Position numbers and translations under genes: made by a program
Source: Agathobacter ruminis
GTDB lineage: Bacteria > Bacillota > Clostridia > Lachnospirales > Lachnospiraceae
Length of the DNA: 64,000 bases
Reading direction: 5' to 3'
NCBI RefSeq assembly: GCF_002735305.1
Contig: NZ_PDYG01000074.1
Coordinates: forward strand, 123,725 to 187,724
Part shown: positions 25,902 to 35,916 of the stretch, in pieces
How positions within the stretch are numbered: the stretch's first letter is position 1
How the letters are laid out: each line of letters opens with the position of its first letter
Notes under the pieces: model-generated
The model's database searches: none
Seen by the model: the letters and a program-made list of their open reading frames with translations, nothing else
Told to the model about the DNA's origin: nothing

Positions 25902-27227
25902 ATGAGCGTTAAGGTTGAAAATCTTGAGCACAACATGGCGAAGCTTACGATTGAAGTTTCAGCCGAGGAATTAGAGAAAGCATTAGACTATTCTTATAAC
26001 AGACAGAAGAAGCAGATCAGTGTTCCTGGCTTCCGTAAAGGAAAGGTTCCGAGAGCAATGGTTGAGAAGATGTACGGACCTTCTGTATTTTATGAGGATG
26101 CTGCAAATAAATTGATGCAGGACAATTATCCGGCAGCAGTTGATGAGAGCGGTCTTGATATCGTATCCCGTCCAACCGTAGATGTTACCCAGATTGAAAA
26201 GGGTAAGCCATTCATCTTTACAGCAGAAGTTGCTGTTCGTCCGGAAGTTACTCTTGGCAAATACATGGGCGTAACTGTTACAAAGCAGGATACTACCGTA
26301 TCTGATGATGAAGTAGCAGAGGCACTTGAGAATGAGCGCAACCAGAACGCACGTACCGTAAGCGTTACCGATCGTGCTGCACAGATGGGTGATACCGCTG
26401 TGATCGATTTCGAAGGATTCGTAGATGGTGTTGCATTCGAAGGCGGAAAGGGCGAGAACCATTCATTAGAGCTTGGCTCACACAGCTTCATCGATACATT
26501 CGAAGACCAGATCGTTGGCAAGAATGTCGGAGATGAATTTGATGTTAATGTAACTTTCCCGGCAGAATATCAGGCAACTGACCTTGCAGGAAAGCCGGCT
26601 GTATTCAAGGTTAAAGTAAACGAGATCAAAGCAAAGGAACTTCCTGAATTAAATGATGAGTTTGCATCAGATGTTTCTGAGTTCGAGACTCTTGAGGAAT
26701 ACAAGGCTGATCTCAAGACAAAGCTTGAGAACAACAAGAAGAACAGCGTAAGAAAAGAGCAGGAAGATGAAGCAATCCAGAAGATCATCGACAAGTCCAA
26801 GATGGACATTCCTGCAGCTATGATTGATACACAGTGCGACTCAATGGTAGAAGAATTTGCACAGCGTCTGGCACAGAGTGGTCTTTCTCTTGAGCAGTAC
26901 ATGCAGTTCTCAGGACAGACCATGGAGCAGTTCAGAGAGCAGGTTCGCCCTGAGGCAACTTCACGTATCCAGAGTTCTCTTGTATTGGAGCAGATCGCTA
27001 AGGAAGAGAATATCGAAGTAACCGAAGATGACATCAATGCCGAAATCGAAAGAATGGCAACGATGTATGGAATGGAAGCTGACAAGCTCAAGGAATATAT
27101 GGGAGATGCCGAGAAGGAATCCATGAAGAAAGAACTTGCACTTTCAAAGGCTGCAGACTTGATTATGGAAAATGTGAAGGAGCGCGCTAAGCCTAAGAAG
27201 AAGACTGAGGACGCTGCAGAAGCATAA
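25902..27227 (+). CDS. tig: Trigger factor (ribosome-bound chaperone and prolyl isomerase)
   Basis: The 441-residue protein has the N-terminal ribosome-binding domain with the signature GFRKGKVPR (about residues 44-52), the FKBP-type prolyl isomerase domain (about 160-245, QMGDTAVIDFEGFVDG) and a long helical C-terminal domain. A Lys-rich, acidic tail ends it. It lies before clpP, clpX and lon, the usual Firmicute order, but with its own promoter and a hairpin before clpP. Confidence 0.96.
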   Translation: MSVKVENLEHNMAKLTIEVSAEELEKALDYSYNRQKKQISVPGFRKGKVPRAMVEKMYGPSVFYEDAANKLMQDNYPAAVDESGLDIVSRPTVDVTQIEKGKPFIFTAEVAVRPEVTLGKYMGVTVTKQDTTVSDDEVAEALENERNQNARTVSVTDRAAQMGDTAVIDFEGFVDGVAFEGGKGENHSLELGSHSFIDTFEDQIVGKNVGDEFDVNVTFPAEYQATDLAGKPAVFKVKVNEIKAKELPELNDEFASDVSEFETLEEYKADLKTKLENNKKNSVRKEQEDEAIQKIIDKSKMDIPAAMIDTQCDSMVEEFAQRLAQSGLSLEQYMQFSGQTMEQFREQVRPEATSRIQSSLVLEQIAKEENIEVTEDDINAEIERMATMYGMEADKLKEYMGDAEKESMKKELALSKAADLIMENVKERAKPKKKTEDAAEA

Positions 27228-27253
27228 TCGTACGGATATAGCGATACATAGCA

Positions 27254-27295
27254 GACTGGCGCAGAAATTCTGTGCCGGTCTTTATGTGATTTTTA
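27254..27295 (+). terminator. Probable terminator after tig
   Basis: GACTGGCGCAGAA pairs with TTCTGTGCCGGTC with two G-T pairs. The following tract is TTTATGTGATTTTT, so termination may be partial. Confidence 0.6.
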
Positions 27296-27358
27296 GGGGA
27301 ATTTTAAATTTTTAGAATTTTTCACACATACTTTATTTTTATATTCCCTGTTTCGATA

Positions 27359-27364
27359 TATAAT
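27359..27364 (+). promoter_or_regulatory. Probable -10 element of the clpP promoter
   Basis: A perfect TATAAT lies 33 bases before the clpP start in an A+T-rich stretch. The -35 is poor. No CtsR heptad repeats (GGTCAAA type) were seen. Confidence 0.5.
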
Positions 27365-27396
27365 AATAGATGTTCAGAGTGTAGGAGGTAAGAGGA

Positions 27397-27981
27397 ATGA
27401 GTTTAGTACCATATGTCATTGAACAGACCGGTCGTGGTGAGCGTAGCTATGACATTTATTCGCGTCTGTTGAAAGATCGTATCATTTTTCTTGGAGAAGA
27501 AGTGAACGAAACAACCGCAAGTCTTGTAATTGCGCAGTTATTATTTTTAGAATCAGAGGATCCGGGCAAGGATATTCATCTTTATATCAACTCCCCGGGC
27601 GGAATGGTGACCGCAGGTCTTGCAATCTATGATACCATGCAGTATATCAAGTGTGATGTCTCTACAATTTGTATCGGACTTGCAGCATCCATGGGCGCTT
27701 TTCTGCTTGCAGGCGGCGCAAAGGGGAAACGTTTCGCATTGCCGAATGCTGAGATTATGATTCATCAGCCAAGCGGTGGTGCAAAGGGACAGGCAACCGA
27801 AATCGAAATCGCAGCAGAGAATATTTTAAAGACAAAGAAGCGTTTGAATGAAATCCTTGCTGCAAATACAGGTAAGCCGTTCGAGACAATCGCTGCGGAT
27901 ACCGAGCGCGATCATTATTTGAGCGCACAGGAAGCATTGGAATATGGCCTGATCGATCAGGTTATCACAAACCGTGCATAG
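27397..27981 (+). CDS. clpP: ATP-dependent Clp protease proteolytic subunit
   Basis: The 194-residue serine protease has the catalytic serine in [11 protein letters not shown], the histidine in [10 protein letters not shown] and a late aspartate in [10 protein letters not shown]. It forms the 14-mer degradation chamber with ClpX, whose gene follows after 8 bases. AGGAGG precedes the ATG. Confidence 0.97.
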   Translation: MSLVPYVIEQTGRGERSYDIYSRLLKDRIIFLGEEVNETTASLVIAQLLFLESEDPGKDIHLYINSPGGMVTAGLAIYDTMQYIKCDVSTICIGLAASMGAFLLAGGAKGKRFALPNAEIMIHQPSGGAKGQATEIEIAAENILKTKKRLNEILAANTGKPFETIAADTERDHYLSAQEALEYGLIDQVITNRA

Positions 27982-27989
27982 GAGATAAT

Positions 27990-29288
27990 ATGGCAGGAAA
28001 GAAGAATGATGAGGAACTTGTATTTTGTTCCTTTTGTGGAAAGAATCAGCATCAGGTAGGCCGGATGATTTCCGGTCCGGGCGGAGCATTTATCTGTGAT
28101 GAATGTATTGACATCTGCAATGAAATCATCATGGAAGAAGAGCTCGATGCAAACAAAAAGAATACCAAAGATGCCTCTTCCGAGATTAATCTGGTAAAGC
28201 CGGAAGAATTAAAAGCTTTTCTGGATGAGTATGTCATTGGACAGGATCAGGCGAAGAAGGTGCTTTCGGTAGCCGTTTATAATCATTATAAGCGTGTTCT
28301 GGCAGGCCCGACTACCGGTGTGGAATTGCAAAAGAGTAATATTCTGATGCTTGGACCGACCGGTTCCGGCAAGACTTTACTTGCGCAGACATTGGCAAGA
28401 GTATTGAATGTACCGTTTGCAATTGCCGATGCGACGACATTGACCGAAGCCGGTTATGTCGGTGAAGATGTTGAAAATATTCTGCTGAAACTGATTCAGG
28501 CAGCAGATTATGATATCGAGCGTGCGGAGCATGGAATCGTATACATCGATGAGATTGACAAGATTACCAAAAAATCCGAGAATGTTTCCATCACCCGTGA
28601 TGTATCCGGCGAAGGTGTACAGCAGGCATTGCTTAAGATTCTTGAAGGTACGCTTGCATCTGTACCGCCTCAGGGCGGCAGAAAGCATCCGCAGCAGGAA
28701 CTGATTCCAATCGATACCACCAATATTTTATTTATCTGCGGTGGTGCGTTTGACGGCCTTGAGAAAATCATCGAGAAGCGTATGGATCAGAAATCCATCG
28801 GATTCATGGGTGAGGTCAAAGTAAAAGACGAAATGAATGTCGGAGAGGCATTTAAGCATGCTCTGCCGCAGGATTTCGTGAAATTCGGACTGATTCCGGA
28901 ATTTATCGGTCGTGTGCCGATTACGGTATCACTGGATGCACTGGATCGCGATGCGCTTGTCCGGATTTTGAATGAGCCAAAGAATTCATTGGTAAAACAA
29001 TATACCAAACTGTTCGAACTCGATGGTGTGGGACTCACGTTTACAGAGGATGCAATCGGTGCAATCGCTGACAAAGCGCTTGAGCGCAAGACCGGTGCGC
29101 GTGGCTTGCGTGCAATCATGGAAGCGGTTATGCTTGATTTGATGTATCGAATTCCTTCCGATGAGACAATCTCCCGCGTCGAAATCACCGATCAGATTGT
29201 GGAAGAGAATTTAAGAATCGATGCGCAGGAAAAGGGCGATACACCCCTGATTGAAGACGCAGACAAGTCTCCAAAGGCTGCATCATAA
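27990..29288 (+). CDS. clpX: Clp protease ATP-binding subunit ClpX
   Basis: The 432-residue AAA+ unfoldase has the N-terminal C4 zinc finger (CSFCGK ... CDECIDIC), Walker A GPTGSGKT, Walker [11 protein letters not shown], and a pore/GFMGEVK segment. The IGF-type loop for ClpP docking is in the family position (KSIGFMG). It delivers substrates to ClpP. Confidence 0.97.
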   Translation: MAGKKNDEELVFCSFCGKNQHQVGRMISGPGGAFICDECIDICNEIIMEEELDANKKNTKDASSEINLVKPEELKAFLDEYVIGQDQAKKVLSVAVYNHYKRVLAGPTTGVELQKSNILMLGPTGSGKTLLAQTLARVLNVPFAIADATTLTEAGYVGEDVENILLKLIQAADYDIERAEHGIVYIDEIDKITKKSENVSITRDVSGEGVQQALLKILEGTLASVPPQGGRKHPQQELIPIDTTNILFICGGAFDGLEKIIEKRMDQKSIGFMGEVKVKDEMNVGEAFKHALPQDFVKFGLIPEFIGRVPITVSLDALDRDALVRILNEPKNSLVKQYTKLFELDGVGLTFTEDAIGAIADKALERKTGARGLRAIMEAVMLDLMYRIPSDETISRVEITDQIVEENLRIDAQEKGDTPLIEDADKSPKAAS

Positions 29289-29296
29289 GGACAAAT

Positions 29297-29328
29297 AAAA
29301 GAACTCGCGTCATGGCGGGTTCTTTTTT
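29297..29328 (+). terminator. Terminator between clpX and lon
   Basis: GAACTCGC (29301-29308) pairs with GCGGGTTC (29315-29322), followed by TTTTTT. It separates clpX from lon, and lon starts only 17 bases later. Confidence 0.8.
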
Positions 29329-29344
29329 GTAAAGGAACGACAAT

Positions 29345-31681
29345 ATGGATGAAACGAAACAGACAATCGAAAAAATACCGGCAGTCGCATTGCGCGGCAT
29401 GACAATATTGCCGGGGATGATTACCCATTTTGATGTATCAAGGGATCGCTCTATGCGCGCTGTGGAAGCTGCAATGGAGGGCGATCGCATGATTTTTGTC
29501 GTGACACAGTGCGATATACAGGAAGAGAATCCAACCATCGATGACCTGTATCATGTGGGACTGTATGCTGAGGTGAAGCAGGTTATCCGCATGCGCAATT
29601 CTGTGGTCAGAATTCTCATCGATGGCAAAAAGCGTGCCGAATTGTGTGAATTTACCGACCGTGAAGAATATCTGGAAGCAAATGTGATTGTGCATGAAGA
29701 CTATTATGAGGAAGATTTGCCTGTCCAGGCTGAGAAAGCAATGGTGGAAAGCATTCAGGAAACCTTCTTCAAATATGCGGATGCAAACGGACATATCGCA
29801 CCGGAGCGCAGAAAGCGCGTCAAGGAAATCTCCGATCTGTCCAAATTAATTGATTATATTGCGAATTCCCTTCCGGTCAGCTATCCGGACAAACAAAAGA
29901 TTCTGGATGCCATTTCGCTGACCGCACGGTATGAAGAACTGCTGACCCTGCTCTTCACTGAGACGGAAGTCAGTGCATACAAAGAAGAATTTCAGCAAAA
30001 AGTCAAGGAACGCGTGGACAAACATCAAAGAGAATATGTTCTGCGTGAGCAGATGGCACAGATTCGTGAAGAGCTTGGTACGAAGGATGACGAATCGGAG
30101 ATCGATGAATACCGCAAAAAGGTGGAAATGCTCGACGCGCCTGAGGATGTCAAAGCACGCCTGAATAAAGAAATCAAGCGTTTGGAGAGTCTGAATGACA
30201 ACTCCTCCGAAAGCTCCGTGACGCGCGGATATATCGAGACATTGTTGGAACTCCCATGGAATCGTGCAACCACGGATCATAAGGATTTGCAGGAGGCACA
30301 GAACATACTCGAGGAGGACCATTATGGATTAAAGGATGTCAAAGAACGTGTATTGGAATTTTTGGCAGTCCGCAATCTGACCGAAAAGGGAGACGCACCG
30401 ATTTTGTGTCTGGTTGGACCACCGGGATGCGGAAAGACATCGATTGCACATTCCATTGCCCGCGCAGTCGGCAAAGAATACGTGCGCATCAGTCTCGGCG
30501 GTGTGCGCGATGAAGCGGAAATCCGCGGACACAGAAAGACTTATGTCGGTGCCATGCCGGGACGCATCATAGAGGGGCTCAAACAGGCCGGTGTACGCAA
30601 TCCACTGATGCTTTTGGATGAGATTGACAAGGCATCATCCGATCATCGCGGTGATACTTCCGCAGCATTGCTCGAAGTGCTTGACAGTGAGCAAAATGCA
30701 AGATTCCGCGATCATTATGTGGAACTGCCTGTCGATCTGTCGGATGTTCTTTTCATTGCGACAGCCAATGACAGAGGCGCGATTCCAAAACCGCTGCTTG
30801 ACCGTATGGAAATCATTGAGATTCCGGGATATACCGCAAATGAGAAATTCCATATCGCAAAGAATTATCTCGTGGACAAGCAAAGAAGCAAGAATGGCCT
30901 GAAGAAAAATCAATTGCAGATTCAGGACCGCGCAATACGCGAAATTATCTCGGGCTATACGAGAGAAGCGGGCGTGCGTGACCTCGAGCGCAAAATCGGA
31001 TCCATCTGCCGAAAGGCGGCCAGACGTGTCTATGAAGGCGAAGAAGGCAAAATTTCCGTTGCAGCGACAGGACTGAAAGAATTTCTCGGTCCGGTGCGTT
31101 ATCTTCCGGAAAAGAAAAATAAAAAATCCGACATCGGAATTGTACGCGGACTTGCATGGACTGCGGTTGGCGGGGTGACACTTGAAGTCGAAGTCAACAT
31201 TCTGCCGGGCAAAGGTCATCTGATGTTGACGGGAAAACTGGGAGATGTCATGAAAGAGTCTGCACAGACGGCGCTTTCCTATGTGCGCTCCATTGCGCCG
31301 GAATATCATGTCAATGCGGATTTCTTTGAGACGCATGACATCCATATTCACATCCCGGAAGGCGCAACCCCGAAGGACGGTCCGTCTGCCGGTGTGACAC
31401 TGACCTGTGCGTTACTGTCTGCCGTGGTTGAAATTCCGGTCCGCTCGGATATCGCAATGACGGGAGAGGTGACTTTACGCGGCCGCGTACTTGCAATCGG
31501 TGGCTTAAAAGAGAAACTTCTCGCTGCAAATATGGCGGGCATGAAGACCGTATGCATTCCGAGAGATAATTTGCGGGACCTTGAGGAAATTGATGACGAA
31601 ATCAAGGCCGGACTGGAAATTATTGCGACGGAAAGCGTAAAAGAAAATATTGCATTATCATTTGTGAAAAAGAAAAAATAG
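29345..31681 (+). CDS. lon: ATP-dependent protease Lon
   Basis: The 778-residue protein has the N-terminal LON substrate domain, a coiled coil (about residues 190-270), the AAA+ domain with Walker A GPPGCGKTS and Walker B LMLLDEIDK, and the C-terminal protease domain with the catalytic serine in PKDGPSAGVT and lysine in GGLKEKLLAA. AAAGGA precedes the ATG. The upstream terminator leaves a promoter unidentified, so expression may rely on read-through. Confidence 0.97.
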   Translation: MDETKQTIEKIPAVALRGMTILPGMITHFDVSRDRSMRAVEAAMEGDRMIFVVTQCDIQEENPTIDDLYHVGLYAEVKQVIRMRNSVVRILIDGKKRAELCEFTDREEYLEANVIVHEDYYEEDLPVQAEKAMVESIQETFFKYADANGHIAPERRKRVKEISDLSKLIDYIANSLPVSYPDKQKILDAISLTARYEELLTLLFTETEVSAYKEEFQQKVKERVDKHQREYVLREQMAQIREELGTKDDESEIDEYRKKVEMLDAPEDVKARLNKEIKRLESLNDNSSESSVTRGYIETLLELPWNRATTDHKDLQEAQNILEEDHYGLKDVKERVLEFLAVRNLTEKGDAPILCLVGPPGCGKTSIAHSIARAVGKEYVRISLGGVRDEAEIRGHRKTYVGAMPGRIIEGLKQAGVRNPLMLLDEIDKASSDHRGDTSAALLEVLDSEQNARFRDHYVELPVDLSDVLFIATANDRGAIPKPLLDRMEIIEIPGYTANEKFHIAKNYLVDKQRSKNGLKKNQLQIQDRAIREIISGYTREAGVRDLERKIGSICRKAARRVYEGEEGKISVAATGLKEFLGPVRYLPEKKNKKSDIGIVRGLAWTAVGGVTLEVEVNILPGKGHLMLTGKLGDVMKESAQTALSYVRSIAPEYHVNADFFETHDIHIHIPEGATPKDGPSAGVTLTCALLSAVVEIPVRSDIAMTGEVTLRGRVLAIGGLKEKLLAANMAGMKTVCIPRDNLRDLEEIDDEIKAGLEIIATESVKENIALSFVKKKK

Positions 31682-31690
31682 GAGGGTGTT

Positions 31691-33001
31691 ATGTGGTCGG
31701 ATCGTGTATTTTATCAAATCTATCCTTTGGGTTTTTGCGGCGCGCCATATGAAAATGACGGAATTGCGCAATCACGCATCCTGCATGTGCTGGACTGGAT
31801 TGCACATATGCAAAAACTCGGAATCAATGCGCTGTATTTTTCTCCGTTGTTCGAATCGGACAGCCACGGATATAATACACGCGACTATCTCAAGATTGAC
31901 ACCCGTCTCGGGACCAATAAAGACTTTGCGAAAGTCTGCAAGGCCTTGCACGAGGCAGGAATCAAAGTGGTGCTCGATGGCGTCTTCAATCATGTCGGAC
32001 GCGGTTTTTTCGCATTTGAGGATGTGAGAAAGAATCGTGAGCAGTCACAATATCTGGACTGGTTTTACAGAATTGATTTCGGCGGTGATACGGAGTACCA
32101 TGACGGATTCTGGTATGAGGGCTGGGAAGGTTATAACAATATGGTGAAACTCAATCTGCGTAATCCTGCGGTAGTGGATTATCTGCTTTCCGCAGTGGGG
32201 CAGTGGATTGATGAATTCGATATTGACGGTCTGCGGCTGGATGTGGCATATAGCCTCGACCATGATTTTATCCGTCGCCTGCGCGCCTATTGCGATGCGA
32301 AAAAGGATGATTTCTTTTTGGTTGGCGAGATGCTGCATGGAGATTATAATCAGCTGACACAGCCGGATATGCTCCATTCCGTGACCAATTATGAATGTTA
32401 TAAAGGACTGTATTCGAGCTGCAATTCCCACAATCTTTTTGAGATTGTGCATTCGCTTCTGCGCCAGTTCGGGCCGGAAGAATGGACCCTTTACAAGGGC
32501 AAGAAACTGCTGAATTTTGTCGACAATCATGACACGGAGCGCGTGGCCAGCATTTTACAGAATCCAAATCATCTGAAGGCAATTTATACACTGATGATTG
32601 CCATGCCGGGAATCCCTTGCATCTATTACGGCAGTGAATGGGGTGCAAAAGGCAAAAAAGGAAACGAAGACCGCGATATCCGTAAATATTACGAGACACC
32701 GGTCTGGAATGATCTGACAGAGTGGATTGCAGGATTGATCCGAATTCGTAAAGACAGCCGTGCAATTCGCGAAGGCGCCTTTTATTCTGTTGTTTTGACG
32801 AATGAGGCATGTGTTTTCCTGCGTGAAACAGAAGGGGAACGCATTTATGTCTGCGTTAATATTTCGGATCATGAATATTATCCGAACTTTGAAATCGGTG
32901 CAGATTATGCAAGAAATTTGATTTCGAATGAGCGGATTGTGATGCAGAACGGATTTATGATGCAGCCATATCAATGTTATATTTTAAAACCGGAAAGCTA
33001 G
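31691..33001 (+). CDS. GH13 alpha-amylase family enzyme, cytoplasmic
   Basis: The 436-residue (beta/alpha)8 enzyme has the four GH13 motifs: DGVFNHVG, GLRLDVAY with the nucleophile Asp184, LVGEMLHG with the acid Glu213, and FVDNHDTERV. There is no signal peptide and no N-terminal starch domain, so it should act on maltodextrins or other alpha-glucosides inside the cell. The substrate is not fixed. It directly follows lon, and the flavin reductase gene follows after 8 bases. Confidence 0.9.
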   Translation: MWSDRVFYQIYPLGFCGAPYENDGIAQSRILHVLDWIAHMQKLGINALYFSPLFESDSHGYNTRDYLKIDTRLGTNKDFAKVCKALHEAGIKVVLDGVFNHVGRGFFAFEDVRKNREQSQYLDWFYRIDFGGDTEYHDGFWYEGWEGYNNMVKLNLRNPAVVDYLLSAVGQWIDEFDIDGLRLDVAYSLDHDFIRRLRAYCDAKKDDFFLVGEMLHGDYNQLTQPDMLHSVTNYECYKGLYSSCNSHNLFEIVHSLLRQFGPEEWTLYKGKKLLNFVDNHDTERVASILQNPNHLKAIYTLMIAMPGIPCIYYGSEWGAKGKKGNEDRDIRKYYETPVWNDLTEWIAGLIRIRKDSRAIREGAFYSVVLTNEACVFLRETEGERIYVCVNISDHEYYPNFEIGADYARNLISNERIVMQNGFMMQPYQCYILKPES

Positions 33002-33009
33002 GAGAGATT

Positions 33010-33591
33010 ATGAACAGACAGGATTGGAAACCGGGAAATATGTTATATCCGCTTCCGGCCGTAATGGTCAGTGTGGCGGGAATGGAAGAAAATGATCCCC
33101 CGAATATTATCACCGTGGCATGGGCGGGAACCGTATGTACGAATCCTGCAATGGTTTCAATTTCGGTACGGCCGAGCCGCTATTCGTATGAACTGTTGCG
33201 CAAGCATAAAGAATTTGTCATCAATCTGACCACCAAAGATCTGGTCAGAGCCTGTGACATTTGCGGAGTCAAGAGCGGGCGCGATGTCGACAAATTTAAG
33301 GAATGCAAACTGACACCGCTGGTGCTTTCCCATTGCAGCGCACCGGCCATCGAGGAAAGCCCCGTAAACATCGGATGCAGGGTCAAAGAAGTGCTCGAAC
33401 TCGGTAGCCATCATATGTTTTTGGCAGAGGTGACGGGCGTGAGCGTTGATGAGCGCTATATGGATGAAAATGGCAAATTTGAGCTAAACGATGCACAGCT
33501 TGTGACATACTCACACGGCGAATATTTTCTTCTCGGCGAAAAGCTCGGAAGTTTTGGATATTCTGTGCGCAAGAAAAAGAAATCCACTTGA
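33010..33591 (+). CDS. Flavin reductase family protein (FMN-binding split barrel)
   Basis: The 193-residue protein fits the flavin reductase-like family: PLPAVMVSVAG, PNIITVAWAGTVCTNPAMVSISVRPSRYSYELL and an HKEFVINL segment that binds FMN. ATG 33010 with GGAGAG upstream is preferred over 32974 inside the GH13 gene. Family members reduce flavins or act in redox chemistry; its role here is unknown. Ends in a Lys-rich tail. Confidence 0.88.
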   Translation: MNRQDWKPGNMLYPLPAVMVSVAGMEENDPPNIITVAWAGTVCTNPAMVSISVRPSRYSYELLRKHKEFVINLTTKDLVRACDICGVKSGRDVDKFKECKLTPLVLSHCSAPAIEESPVNIGCRVKEVLELGSHHMFLAEVTGVSVDERYMDENGKFELNDAQLVTYSHGEYFLLGEKLGSFGYSVRKKKKST

Positions 33592-33616
33592 CAAAAAATG
33601 GGCATTATAGTATTGT
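33588..33616 (+). promoter_or_regulatory. Promoter of the crotonase gene
   Basis: A perfect TTGACA (33588-33593) is followed after 17 bases by TATTGT (33611-33616). It overlaps the stop of the flavin reductase gene. Confidence 0.75.
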
Positions 33617-33660
33617 GAATATATCGTTAAAAATTTGTCAAATACTAGGAGGGTGAAAAC

Positions 33661-34464
33661 ATGACAGAGTTTAAGAACTTACAGTTTTCGGTGGAAGATG
33701 AAGTTGCAGTCCTTACAATTTCTCGTCCTGCAGCATTGAATGCATTAAATACTGAGACCTTAAAGGAGCTGACTGTTGCTTTGAACGAAATTGAAGCAAT
33801 GGATGATGTTAAGGTTCTTATTTTGACAGGTGGTCCTGACAAGAAGGATAACCCATATAAATCATTTGTAGCCGGTGCAGATATCTCCGAGATGGTAAAC
33901 TTTACCGCTCCGGAAGCAAGAGCATTTGGTATCACCGCTGCTACTCCGTTCTTTAAATTATCAGAGATGCGTCAGGTGACCATCGCTGCAGTAAACGGAT
34001 TTGCACTTGGCGGCGGATGTGAGATCGCTATGGCCTGCGATATTCGTATTGCAGCCGACAATGCAATCTTTGGACAGCCTGAGACCGGCCTTGGAATCAT
34101 TCCTGGATTCGGTGGCACCCAGAGACTTGCCCGCCTGATCGGAATGGGACGCGCAAAGGAATTGATCTTTACCTGTGACAATATTGATGCAAACGAAGCA
34201 TATCGCATCGGTCTTGTAAACAAAGTTGTTGCAAAAGAAGAGTTGATGGATAGCGCAAAGGCTATGGCTAAGAAGATCGCTTCAAAGGGAAGCTTCGCAG
34301 TATCCCTTGCAAAGACTGCAATCAACAACGGTTATGACATGGATATCAAGAATGCAGTTGAGAACGAAGCAAATCTGTTCGGTGTTGTAAATGATACACA
34401 TGACAAGAAAGAAGGAATGGGTGCTTTCCTTGAGAAGAGAGCTGCTTCCTTGACAGATTTCTAA
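33661..34464 (+). CDS. crt: Enoyl-CoA hydratase / crotonase
   Basis: The 267-residue protein has the crotonase fold with the oxyanion loop around SFVAGADISEM, the catalytic glutamate in GGGCEIAMACD and a second glutamate in GQPETGLGIIPGFGGTQR. It fits short-chain enoyl-CoA hydratases of butyrate-forming clostridia (3-hydroxybutyryl-CoA to crotonyl-CoA). The usual partners (thl, hbd, bcd, etf) are not adjacent: it is a single gene with its own promoter and terminator. Strong expression is suggested by the promoter and AGGAGG site. Confidence 0.88.
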   Translation: MTEFKNLQFSVEDEVAVLTISRPAALNALNTETLKELTVALNEIEAMDDVKVLILTGGPDKKDNPYKSFVAGADISEMVNFTAPEARAFGITAATPFFKLSEMRQVTIAAVNGFALGGGCEIAMACDIRIAADNAIFGQPETGLGIIPGFGGTQRLARLIGMGRAKELIFTCDNIDANEAYRIGLVNKVVAKEELMDSAKAMAKKIASKGSFAVSLAKTAINNGYDMDIKNAVENEANLFGVVNDTHDKKEGMGAFLEKRAASLTDF

Positions 34465-34488
34465 TTCTTTTTAAGATAAAAATGGCAG

Positions 34489-34522
34489 GGGCTGTCGCAT
34501 TTTGCATGCGATAGCCCTTTTT
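34489..34522 (+). terminator. Terminator of the crotonase gene
   Basis: GGGCTGTCGCA (34489-34499) pairs with TGCGATAGCCC (34507-34517) and is followed by TTTTT. Confidence 0.88.
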
Positions 34523-34524
34523 GC

Positions 34525-34553
34525 TTGCTCATATTGGTATTTCGGGTTAAAAT
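34525..34553 (+). promoter_or_regulatory. Probable promoter of the two-component operon
   Basis: TTGCTC (34525-34530) and TAAAAT (34548-34553) are 17 bases apart, about 47 bases before the kinase start. Confidence 0.5.
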
Positions 34554-34599
34554 TAATAATACAACAATTTTAGTTAATTTGGGAACGAGGAGTCGGCGA

Positions 34600-35916
34600 A
34601 TGTTTTTGGATCCGAACAAAAATGTAATCATTGCATTGGAGATGTGGGGAACCATAATCGGGCTGGTCTTTATGGTGACCATTGTAATCATTGGAAAAGT
34701 AAATCGGAGAATGAACCGGCGTATCGCGGGGTTGGAGCTGATTGTTTCCACATTGCTGCTGACACATGCATTTTTCATGATACTGGATGGGACAACCGTG
34801 CCGATTCTGGTTGGATTATTGCATATCAGTATTATATTGCGAATGGGATTCTGCTATTTTGCAGTCTGTGAGTTCAATGCATATTTGTGGACTACCATCC
34901 GAAAAGACTGCGACAAGAGGATTTACTACTGGGTTCTGGCCGTCTATGTGATTAATACCATAGAGATTTTGTTGCTGGTATTATCCGTGCGGTATCATTT
35001 TTATTATTACCTGGATGCGCAAAACCATTTGCAGTACGGACCGCTATTTGTACTTTCTCCTGCTTTGGCATTTTTGAGCATGCTGATTGAACTCGGAATT
35101 GTAATCTGGTATCGCAGCCGATGGGAAAAAAACGGATTATTCCTGCATTTGTTTTATCTGATCATTCCAATTATCGGCGGGGTGCTTGAATTCTTTTTCC
35201 CACAATTTCCGTTTGTTAATTTCTTCCTTTTCGTGGACGGAATTGTCATGTTCATGGGAACGCAGCAGAGTACATCGCGGTATTTCGAAGAACAACAGCA
35301 GAAATTGTTTGAGTCACAGATTGATATTCTGCGCTCGCAAATCGGTCCGCATTTTTTGTTTAACTGTCTGAGTACGATTAAATATCTGTGCAAAAAGGAT
35401 CCGAAGCAGGCATCGGAAGCGGTTGTGGATTTGTCTTTTTTCCTTCGGACCAATCTGGATGCACTCGATCGAAAAACATGTATTCCTTTTGAAAAGGAAC
35501 TCGAGCATACACAAAATTATATTGCGCTTGAAATGCGTCGTTTTATTGACAAAATTCATGTGGAATATGATTTGCAGGAGCATACTTTTTTGCTGCCGCC
35601 ATTGACGATTCAGCCGTTGGTGGAGAATGCAATCAAACATGGTATTTCAAAAAAAGAGGAGGGGGGAACAATCTGGATTTCATCCAGACGCATTGGAAAT
35701 CAAATCAGGGTCGTCATTCGCGACGACGGGGTTGGATTTGAACCTGCACAAAAGAAAGAGGACGGCCATGCCCATCTGGGAATGGCAAATGTACAGGAAC
35801 GTTTGAAATTAATGTGTAAGGGACATATCGAGGTGAAAAGTAAGCCGGGAAAGGGCACGGAAGTAACTGTGGTCGTTCCGGTAGGAGGGGATTCGAATGG
35901 TTATATTAGCAGTTGA
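34600..35916 (+). CDS. LytS-type sensor histidine kinase
   Basis: The 438-residue kinase has six or seven membrane helices (about residues 10-225), then the HisK_5-type phospho-acceptor region QIGPHFLFNCLSTIKYL and an HATPase domain with VENAIKHGI and DDGVGF. GAGGAG 7 bases before ATG 34600 fixes the start; the in-frame 34525 start would precede the promoter -10. It overlaps the response regulator gene by 20 bases. The signal is unknown. Confidence 0.9.
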   Translation: MFLDPNKNVIIALEMWGTIIGLVFMVTIVIIGKVNRRMNRRIAGLELIVSTLLLTHAFFMILDGTTVPILVGLLHISIILRMGFCYFAVCEFNAYLWTTIRKDCDKRIYYWVLAVYVINTIEILLLVLSVRYHFYYYLDAQNHLQYGPLFVLSPALAFLSMLIELGIVIWYRSRWEKNGLFLHLFYLIIPIIGGVLEFFFPQFPFVNFFLFVDGIVMFMGTQQSTSRYFEEQQQKLFESQIDILRSQIGPHFLFNCLSTIKYLCKKDPKQASEAVVDLSFFLRTNLDALDRKTCIPFEKELEHTQNYIALEMRRFIDKIHVEYDLQEHTFLLPPLTIQPLVENAIKHGISKKEEGGTIWISSRRIGNQIRVVIRDDGVGFEPAQKKEDGHAHLGMANVQERLKLMCKGHIEVKSKPGKGTEVTVVVPVGGDSNGYISS